From contig JAQFWX010000088.1 of assembly GCA_027605045.1 (NCBI GenBank), positions 62,001 to 126,000 of the forward strand: a stretch of 64,000 nt of DNA, written 5' to 3'. The translations under genes were made by a program, and so were the position numbers. Of the stretch, positions 55,772 through 64,000 are shown piece after piece (position 1 is the first letter of the stretch; each line of letters opens with the position of its first letter). The notes below the pieces were generated by a model. It did not search any database, had not been told where the DNA came from, and saw only the letters and a program-made list of their open reading frames with translations. The DNA comes from Phallus indusiatus (taxonomy: Eukaryota > Basidiomycota > Agaricomycetes > Phallales > Phallaceae).

Positions 55772-58352
55772 ATGGCCACTTTTGGTTTACGCGGACAAGA
55801 ATCACATTCATTCTCAAGCGTGGATCATTCCATCATTGGCAACGACCATCCCACTCCGCGTTAGTTCATATATATAAAGTCATGAATTATTTCATTGATT
55901 TTAGTTTCATTGCTGCTACTCTGTAATGTATAGTACAGTCAACCGAGTCGAGCTTCAGCATTCCAGCACAAGGAAACGATGAAGACGTTGAACCCACACA
56001 AGCTCAGAGCCAACAAAGACAAACGTCTTTTAGTTTCGATGAAAACGAACATCTTGTGGCGGTACTGACCTATTTAGGAGGACCTCCGAATCAACCAATT
56101 CAGGATCCTTTTGACTACGAGCTGAGGAAAGACCAGCGTGAGCGTAAATGGATTATTGGCAGAGGCAAAGAGTGCAACATTGTCGTTGAGAACAACCAAA
56201 TCAGTAAGTTCTCACAATGGTTTGAGCTTTTTGTTGAGACATTAGTTTTTTCTGAACGTTTGTATAGGCACTAAGCATTGCACTTTGTCTTGGAACGGCA
56301 GAGTAGGCCAGCAATCCGAGATGACTCTCGAAGATACCTCAACAAACGGAACACAAATTGACAACGTTTTCCTAAAACACGGTAAAACCATCCTAAAAAG
56401 CGGCGCATCAATTTCCTTAACAGGCTCTCGTATGTCGTTTTGTTTACACTACCCTGTTCCTGTCTAAACGCCTTCATCTAGGCTTCATTTACCGGGATAT
56501 TGAAGGGTTTTCAGCCCGCACTGCCAGAACTGTTTGGGCAAAATATGATATCGGAGTGGAGTAAGCATGTCCCTTGTTTGACCGGTGCCCGTTCGAGATT
56601 TAACAATGGACCTACACGCGCAGATTAGGGAGAGGAGCATTCGCGAAGGTCAATGTAGGCGTTGAACGCGAGACTGGCCAAGAATATGCTATCAAAATCA
56701 TCGACAAGAAAAGATTCTGGACTGTAGGAAAGGCTATTAAACGTGAAGTCGCGATCCTGAACGAACTATCCCAAGTTAGACATGTGAGAAATGATATTTT
56801 TAATAAATGAATCTAATAATATAACACTCACACTTTTCTAGGAGCATATTGTTTCATTGTACGACTGCTTTGATGAGCCGGAATGTCTTTGTAAGTCTTT
56901 GCTTGACGAAAAGCTTCTGCTGCTGAAGCTCTTTCTCATAGATCTTGTTTTTGAACGACTCAATGGCGGTGATCTTTTGAGTTATATCCTTAAACATGGG
57001 CCTATCCGTATGTCTTTTCCAATAGCTTTTATTCCACCCCCTCCTTACATTTTTGAACGGGTTTCAGCGGAAGATAGAGTTCGTTGGATGGCTGCACAAA
57101 TGTGCGAAGCTGTTGCCTATATCCACCTGAAAGACGTGGCACACAGAGACCTTAAACCCGAGAACGTTCTTTTAACTGAAGATACCGAGTGGCCTAAATG
57201 TAAAATCGCCGACTTTGGTTTAGCTAAAATCGTCGACGGTCAAACGCTTTTAACGACAACATGTGGCACACCCGCATACCTGGCCCCTGAAGTTCCTTTA
57301 CGACCTGATACCGCGCAGGCCTACGACTATAAAGTTGATAGCTGGAGCTTGGGTGTCATTTTCTTTTCCATGTAAGGCTACTTTGGTTGCTTGTTCGATC
57401 AGCTGACGTCGTTAACTGATTCTTTTTCAGGCTAACACGAGCCTCTCCTTTTCTGGCAAACTACGACCATAACAAACCCGAGAATGAACGGCTTGAGTAT
57501 TTCCGGGTGCGGGTTGTTCAATGGGAATTGTTAACAAGTCAGCGTGTGAGCAAATCTTGTACGTCTTTTTCTTGATGGTTCGATATGAAGATCATGACTC
57601 TAAACTTGATATTCTTTTCAACAGGTGTAGATTTTATTCGACGTCTTCTTCAAAACGATCCCGTGAAGAGAAGCTCGGTTGAAAGCATGCTGGATCATGA
57701 ATGGATTGCCCAATATGTTCCTCAGTACTCGAAAATCTTCCCGACGCCTCCGAGTGACTTGTCTCCACACTCTTCGACGGATCGGGATACTTTGGCATGC
57801 TCTCAAAGCTTCGAACATCTCAACCTCTCAGATGGTTTTACTATGGCGATTCCTGGATTAACGGCAATCGCTTCGAACACACTTGAGCCAACGCCCCCAG
57901 CCATTAACGTTGCAGTTCCAAGCTTTTCTTCTTCTGACGCTTCGGTAACAGTCAATATGCCGGGTGCATATCCCAGGGGGCGAAATCCCCCGGTAGCTAC
58001 GCTCCCCGCTATCGCTGAGGGTAATTCGGAGACTCTTTTACAAGAAACAGAGACGGGTGCGACGTTGACGCACAGGGATTACTATCTAGTAGCGGGTAGC
58101 TCGCCCCTTTCGTCGCTGAGTTCTGAAGAGGAGGAAGAGGAGGAGGAGACGACTGGTCCTCCGGGGCGCACGAACGCTGCCAACCGTCGTCAACCATTGA
58201 ACCCCAACAAGAAACGTAGAGTCCGCTCTCCTTCACCTGATGCCATTCTTCCTAAACCCAAACGCCCAACCGCAAAGGGTCGGTCTAAAACCACGACGAA
58301 GCCAACGGCCGTTCGGAAAAGCACTCGAACACGTTCGACCAAAGCGTTGTAA
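55772..58352 (+). CDS. FHA-domain checkpoint kinase (Chk2/Cds1/Rad53 family)
   Basis: Ten exons: 55772-55859, 55934-56203, 56268-56429, 56482-56560, 56624-56783, 56842-56890, 56942-57007, 57068-57371, 57431-57558 and 57625-58352; 677 residues. An N-terminal segment has TQ/SQ sites (PTQAQSQQRQTSF) that ATM/ATR-type kinases could phosphorylate. One FHA domain follows (IIGRGKECNIVV, STKHCTLSWN, TLEDTSTNGTQI). The kinase has LGRGAFAKV, Lys224 in YAIKII, catalytic Asp319 in HRDLKPEN, Asp340 in DFG, and CGTPAYLAPE. The C-terminus is basic (NKKRRVRSPSPD, KGRSKTTTKP), a likely nuclear signal. One FHA domain makes it Cds1/Chk2-like rather than Rad53-like. All catalytic residues are present, so it should be active in DNA-damage and replication-stress signalling. 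Confidence 0.92.
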
Positions 58353-58375
58353 TATCTCTAGTCTTGAATCTGTGT

Positions 58376-58395
58376 TTTTCTTTTCTTTTCTTTTC
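58376..58395 (+). repeat. TTTTC pentanucleotide microsatellite
   Basis: About four to five TTTTC units in the 3' region of the CHK2 gene. A simple repeat. Confidence 0.7.
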
Positions 58396-58589
58396 TTTTT
58401 TGGTTAAATCGTTGCTCTTCTTCCTCTCCAGTTTTCTTTTTCTCGCTGTGCCGCTGTTTGCAAAGAAAAGAAAAACAAGAAACTCGTCCATCTAAATCGC
58501 CTAAAGAGGCGTCTCCCATAACAACAATGACAACAACAACATCAAGACTAGATCATTTAAAATACCATTATTTCAATTATCTCCACTAT

Positions 58590-59110
58590 CTTGTATATTA
58601 TCGCATTCCATCAATCGAAATATAGTAATGTTTCTTATGTACTGCTTGGTCTCTTCAGTAACGGATGCTTTTTGTGATCGCCTTACAAATGCACTTGCTT
58701 GAAGTTCAACATCTTCTGCATCCGTATCTTGCTCGTTTCTTCCAACTGTGCCTGGCTGCAGATGGCCCAATTTTTTGCGATGATTGCGATGATTTCTTGA
58801 AAACCCAACAGGAAAGGCAGTCCTTTGACTGTATAACTATTCTCCTTGGTCGGAGTTGGTCGCTCAATATCACAACAAGGCATTCTTCCGGTGTCATTGG
58901 CGATGTCTTCTACCTTGGTTTTCGCACCGACTTTTGATGATTTTTTCCGAATAATACCCTGCACGTGGTGAAGATAAATGGTTCTGTTCCATCATTCGAA
59001 GGTGTTCGCGATATGTCATCTTTATATGGGTTGCATTTACCGTTTGACGGGAGTTCAGCAAGGACGGGCCGCCGTAATTGTAGGTGATAAGTGGATGGAA
59101 TAAGGTAACT
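58590..59110 (-). pseudogene. Decayed tandem copy of the neighbouring PH-like gene
   Basis: On the minus strand this stretch reads, with frame changes, like the intact gene at 59722-60307. VGAK....TG....KENSYTVK parallels IGAK....TG....RKNSYVVK with nearly the same spacing. In another frame PFIFTTCRVLFG parallels YLFLKPTRHILIP, and in a third EQDTDAEDVELQASA parallels EDEGVNADAGAVAES. The 3' flanks also match: CTTGTATAT, then CATTCCAT, then TTCTT at 58582-58638 and at 59567-59613. The two conserved Trp of the parent (LWARDW) are lost. The combination of conserved order and several frameshifts argues for a pseudogenised tandem duplicate. Confidence 0.55.
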
Positions 59111-59721
59111 GCAAATCATCTTCAAAAAACTCTCTAGCTATATATATTTAGAACAATTGACAGGAGAACGTCTCAAGTCATGTGCTTGTTGCCGCGAGGC
59201 TGTATTAGTGACTAGCCAGGGCCACACCACAAGCTGGCACTGATGCTGTAAAATCTCAGAGAAATCAATGACTGCGCTCAAACCTGTGTCAATACACTTG
59301 CGTTTTAAACCGGAAACACGAGGACCTCTTCCGATAGGCAGTTTTTGATTGTCGCTTCCGAAACTTATCGAGTCAAACTTGACTTGGACATCTGTCTCTC
59401 CGGCTTTCCAAATGAGACCTGCTCCTTGTGAACTGGCAGGCGATATGCTTTTAAAATGAGCCAAGTTTTCTCTATCAAAAGGCCCTTAAAGGTGTTGCAT
59501 TTCGACGCGTCATCATCGTTTTCGTGCTCGAAATTCTGCTCAGTGTGGATATCATTCAGTATCACCATAAGCTTGTATATAATTACATTCCATTAATTGA
59601 AATCAATGATGCTTCTTGTCTTTTTTTTTATCTACCGTCCGGGTTTCACACCAACGACGTGACCGGTGAAAGAACTTATCTGAGTCGGAGACGTCTTCTT
59701 TGGCAACTTGAAGTTCTCGCG
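59111..59721. other. Spacer between the pseudogene and its parent gene
   Basis: About 610 bp. A 108-codon minus-strand open frame (59138-59464) has no recognised motif and may be the remains of the upstream part of the duplicate, or chance. The copy of the parental 3' flank starts near 59567. Confidence 0.4.
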
Positions 59722-60307
59722 TTACATCGACTCTGCAACTGCACCCGCATCCGCATTCACACCTTCATCTTCGAGTTCTTTTCTGGAGGTTATGCTTGGA
59801 TGCAAATATTCCAAAGCTCTCATGAACTTTGCGGGGTGTTCTACCGAGAACCCGATGCGTAATATATCTCCTTTGATCTTGACAACATAGCTGTTTTTCC
59901 TGTTCGAACCCAACAAACCCCGAGACCAATCCCGAGCCCAAAGAATACCCGTCATGGATAGTCCTTCGATTTTTGCTCCTATCCAGCTCATCTCCGATGC
60001 CGGTGTAATATACAAGATGTCCGGGATAAGAATGTGCCGCGTAGGTTTCAGGAAAAGATAGTTGTGCAGTGTTAAGGTTTTTGTCTCTGGATTGACGTCG
60101 ATAAATTTGTCAGAATAATGTCCTGCACTCGCGCGTGGCGATAATGGCTCAGTTTCATCTTCATCATCTAAATCTGAACGTCGTGGCTGAGTGGCGCACA
60201 TGTCAGACGGTGACTTTATGACTTGCTAGCTTACCACCGCTGGATGGTTCACCAAGGACCAGTGACTCTTCAGCCTCCTGGTTCGAATGATTACTATGTC
60301 GCAACAT
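59722..60307 (-). CDS. Uncharacterised small protein with PH-like strand pattern
   Basis: Exons 60307-60235 and 60173-59722; 174 residues. After an acidic, Ser-rich N-terminus (EAEESLVLGEPSSGD, DLDDEDETEPLSP) comes a predicted beta-rich domain: FIDVNPETKTLTL, NYLFLKPTRHILIPDILYI, RKNSYVVKIKGDILRIGF, closed by a helix VEHPAKFMRALEYL. Strands followed by one C-terminal helix resemble pleckstrin-homology-like folds, but no phosphoinositide motif is visible. An in-frame ATG at 60201 would make a single-exon gene, but a GTAAGC donor, a CTGAC branch site and a TTCAG acceptor support the two-exon form. A decayed duplicate lies about 0.6 kb downstream. Function unknown. Confidence 0.6.
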
Positions 60308-63300
60308 GCCAACTGCGAGCGACAGGTGAGTGAGATAACTCAGTTATTGTGTTTAACTTTTTCAAGAATCAAGAGTATTTATGTTATAAACGAATTGATA
60401 GGAGAACAATGGACATTCCTAGCCTACACAAGTCATGTGCTTATTGACGCGGGTCTCGTACTGGCTAGCAGGGATCAGGGCATTCGGTGCAAATCAGCTG
60501 CTGCGCTCGGACTTGCGCCGAGATTTGCCAAAAACCACACGGAAGTACGAGGACTTCTCGGGTATCCGCCGGTTTTGGCCGTTGCTGTGGAGCTGGAACG
60601 TCCAAAGCACTCTCTGGTTAGGAGTTTGGCCATCTCTCTTTCCTTTGATTTTTCATCTCTCATAATGAAAATTCACTTTACTGTTAGAAAAACATATCTG
60701 ACGTCTCGATCCGCATGAAGCCCCAACCGATCTTCGTAAGCGGCGATGCATAAATCTTATGAAAACTGGCCCGCATCCCAACCGCTCTTCATCTTCAAAA
60801 TTTCTCAAAAAAATTTTTTTTGCAATCTCCGCATAGACTTAAAGGCTTTGTGACGATCAATATTCTTTTATTCCTCATCCATAACCGTCATCAGTCTTCT
60901 ACTTGGGAATGATCGAAGAGTCCAATTGTCTCAGATCTCACAATCCCTCGCTAGCAAGGAAGTTCCATTCTAGTTGACCGTCGTCGGAGAGTAACCTAAT
61001 CTACATTAAAGGCTCAGGAAGAGAAAACTTCTATTTGTCACAGCCAATTCTGAAGGCATCTTCTTCGCTCTCACAAAGGTGTGGTGGTAGTTAGGATAAG
61101 TTGGATCCGCAGTTCATATGAAATTTACCGAGCCGTGCTTGAACCTTCAGAAGACTTGCCTATTCGTGGAAACTCTCCTGGTGAGTTTATTATCTTGTCT
61201 CCCGACGTCGAAGTCTAAAAAAAGACTTTTATCATATTACACCTGGCCAGCACGGATCATGGAATCCGCTAAAAACAAGCTTCGTCAGTCTTGTTAATAG
61301 AGAAGTCTTTCATCTAACTATAAATTCCCAGGGGTTTTACTCCTCATATATTTTTTGGCGAAACAAATGACAAGCCACGCATCTCATACACTTTGGAGCT
61401 GAAAGGGCTGAATACTAAGCTCCACTTTTCTTCTAATCTTTTCAGACCAACTTGAAGGTACCTAGAGACAGGCGTATTTTGACTTCGTCGAAGACTGGTC
61501 TGAAAGAAACTTCATTCATAAACTCTCATAATGAAGGAATCATCACGAGAGTTTCAATGCGCAGAACTCACAGTTAGGTGGGACCCCGAGGAAATTCTGG
61601 TATTGGGATCGTAGCCAATCCCAATTTTGGTTAGTAGTATTAATATCTTGCCACTGATGCCTAAAGCGAGCAAGAAGCCTGTTCAATTTCGGCATTTAAT
61701 GGACAGCTATAATCTTCCAAGGTATGCAAAAAGTACCTGGATTTTTAGCCCTGATTGATTCCCCGACCAAGCGTCGTGTTCGATTAGCAGTTTGCCAAGC
61801 CGTGACTCTTCGGACTCTTCCCATTCTCCAGGTCTGAAGCACGTAACGAAACAGTATGAGTGGTTTGGAAGGATTTGGGCTTGAAAACGCATGTTTATAT
61901 TGTCGAACGTTAATTGGTGAAGACGAGGATCACCCCAGGTCAAAGCTCTGGACGAATATGTAGGTATGAGTATTTCTTTGCCGATTAAGGGTTCGAGACC
62001 CAGATTGATGAGCTTCATTGAGATTCTACCTACAGCGCTTGCGCTGTCCTTTTAGGGGGTTTTGTCACGAGATAAGTACATGACTTATGCTTAGCATATA
62101 TGGTCAAGAGAGCAACGTGTACTATGAACAAATATTTAGGTGTGTTGTGCTTGATAACTCGACTCAGGGACTAGAATTATTTACTAATTGGAATTCTGGT
62201 GATAACTTCTTTTTGATATATTCCACGGCTGCTATCTTTTTGAGAAAGCTATCCGTGCCTTTCAACCGCAACAAGACGTGAAGAAATATGTAACTGGCTT
62301 AGTGTTTGATCTGTTTTTATTTGTATTTGAAAGGACGCAATGGTAGCAGGTAGTGTGTATCAAAATTGAATTGTTTTCCAATATCTCACTGATTGTTCGG
62401 GTAGCTTTAGCCTTTTAAATGATAAAGGCTTCCTTTGACAAAATATATATATTTGGCATAGAGGCACAGTGAGACAAGAGTTATTAGATTGTTTAAATCT
62501 TGCTATACTAGTGCGTTGTTTCTTGTTCATTTTTTTCCCACTTACGTACGAATGTATTCTGCAAAGAAGAGCCAAGTCTACCCAACAATCACGCCGGTTA
62601 AGTTGAATTGACTGCTGACTGTCAACTGACTACTGTATGGCTTCGCGCTTGGAAGATGGAAATAAATGAGTTAGGGTGGGCAATGATTTCGAAGGTCTTA
62701 CGGTGTCACTAGCTCACTGTGAAGCTTGAGGCTTGTAGCGCCATTTACTGATGGTGTCAATTTTCCTTTTGACCGTGGCTATCAAACGTCGTTCTCTTTG
62801 CCGGCCACCAGGCTCAGGCTTTACGGAATTATTCGGAGCCATTAACTAATTCCTTTTAGGACGAGATTGGCTGACCATAAATCTCGATTGTGAGAGCACC
62901 GCGCCTGATTACATACAACATTCGTTTCGCTTTGCAAGAGAGTTTGATTCGCACGTCCTTCACTTTATCGGATAAATAGATAAACCGGCGGTGTTACTAC
63001 TGAGAACTTGTAACGACAGCTTTTAGATTTCCAGCTGAAGAAGTTCGAGATATACTTGGCCGTTCTAATTAGCCATGCATTTCGGGGTCTCTCTGGGCTG
63101 TCGCCATCAAAATTTCTTTTCACGTGTCTTAGTGCTGTTATTTAATTAAAGGCTGCGGTACGTTTGGTTGAATCCATGGAATGGCGCGACATCATTAAGC
63201 TTACTAGAATGAAACGCGTTGTCCGGAACATCCTTTTCTGCTTTTTGATTATCTGGAGATCAACGTGGGTCTTTGACTCAATGGCTCAAGTGTGACGATC

Positions 63301-64000
63301 TCAAAGTAATTTATTGTTTGTGTTAATTATCATCTGGGCTGAATTGAATGGATGTAATATTACCATAAAATGTCGTGTCACTGGCATCCCGTAAGTATCG
63401 ATGAGCACATGGGCGTAGGCTTTGTACTTTAATTAGTTCCGAATTTCATTTTTTGTTCTCGCCACAGCTTTGAGGTCCAACTGCTAGGCAATCATTTTTT
63501 TTACACCGTTAGAACTTGAGATCCGAAAATATTCGATTGCCAGCCCGTAAAATGGCTATTAGATTATTCCGATATGGTCGTGTGGAATCAACGTCGTTAT
63601 CAAAGTTGTCTTTGTTCATTAATTCCATGAGAAGATTACGATGATATTGGTGCTGCTTGTGTATAATAACTTAATTGTGGCTTACATTGGGAGGCCCAAC
63701 CGAATTACGACATGGTAGTGTGAACTTCAATGCTGAATATATGCATGTGCACGCTGTACACGTGCTCTAAAATTTGGCTGCTATTTCCTTTTCGCTTCCA
63801 TATTAGACTTCTCAGGCAGATTTTTGATATGTCCCTTGAGCATTGAAAGTAACTGATTTCAATATCACAAGGCGAAGTATTCTTATTTCATTTCCCAGGG
63901 TATAAGTCTCGAAATGAAGGTCTGAATGATGATTTAGGAAAGTCTTAAATAGCCGCAGACCCCGAAAGTTGTAGTTCTTTCAGACACTGCCAGAACTACT
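60308..64000. other. 3.7-kb gene-poor right end
   Basis: No open frame here carries motifs I recognise. The longest are a 143-codon plus frame (60287-60718) and a 103-codon minus frame (61707-62018, starting MKLINLGLEPLIGKEIL). Around 61118-61330 an ATG-opened exon ends in GTGAGT and a possible second exon follows a CCAG acceptor, but the frame then fails, so no gene is called. No tRNA, terminal repeat or transposase motif was seen. Confidence 0.4.

Noticed and set aside
60201..60201. In-frame ATG (MCATQPRRS) as start of the PH-like gene
   Set aside because: It lies inside a well-formed intron (GTAAGC donor, CTGAC, TTCAG). The upstream exon from 60307 joins in phase.
60287..60718. 143-codon plus-strand frame as a gene
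   Set aside because: It overlaps the first exon of the PH-like gene on the other strand, shows no motif, and other frames in the region are equally open.
1..64000. Search for CRISPR arrays, bacterial operons, rRNA genes, viral genes or transposase/reverse-transcriptase motifs
   Set aside because: None seen. The window is intron-rich nuclear fungal DNA, and no recognisable transposon protein remains.

Overview
This is about 64 kb of a filamentous basidiomycete nuclear chromosome, most likely from an Agaricomycete. Genes carry many introns, mostly 45-65 nt, with GTRNGT-type donors. They are packed on both strands. The gene set is fungal: a DOCK-family Rho GEF, a laccase-like multicopper oxidase, a fungal Ten1-like protein, S33 tripeptidyl-peptidase-like exoenzymes, Ppg1, Cwc24 and Trm112. 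I cannot name the species. I built exon joins by hand from reading frame, splice signals and remembered family motifs, and required phase to close across every intron. Most joins should be exact, but none has transcript support.

Layout. 1-8 kb: the tail of a GPI-anchored protein, proteasome chaperone PAC2, a 19-exon MFS transporter, an RS/coiled-coil protein with a weak RRM-like start, and an unknown acidic protein. 8.4-18.3 kb: three tandem minus-strand copies of a membrane-anchored S33 serine peptidase, all with the same 14-exon structure. 18.5-26.4 kb: glycerol-3-phosphate acyltransferase, an unknown multi-pass membrane protein, an intron-bearing tRNA-Asp and RRP12. 26.8-30.7 kb: multicopper oxidase and WDR83. 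30.9-40.6 kb: a 2,156-residue DOCK protein, Ten1-like, ARPC4 and an IMPACT/YIH1 protein. 40.6-42.3 kb: a spacer without genes. 42.3-49.1 kb: CWC24, a C2H2 factor, the PPG1 phosphatase and a CRAL-TRIO protein. 49.9-60.3 kb: FUN30 remodeller, BET5, TRM112, CHK2 kinase, a decayed tandem copy and its parent PH-like gene. 60.3-64 kb: essentially no supported gene.

The genes do not form one pathway. Local themes are a DOCK GEF near an Arp2/3 subunit (actin), FUN30 near CHK2 (DNA-damage response, both with an ACGCGT box just upstream), and a gene array for extracellular or lumenal peptide breakdown. Three gene pairs are head to head over 96-152 bp and probably share promoters.

The most unusual features are five apparent GC-AG introns, an 11-nt micro-exon that splits the type-1 copper cysteine codon of the oxidase, the structure-conserving peptidase triplication, and a frameshifted tandem copy of an uncharacterised PH-like gene. 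I did not find a convincing new multi-gene system.
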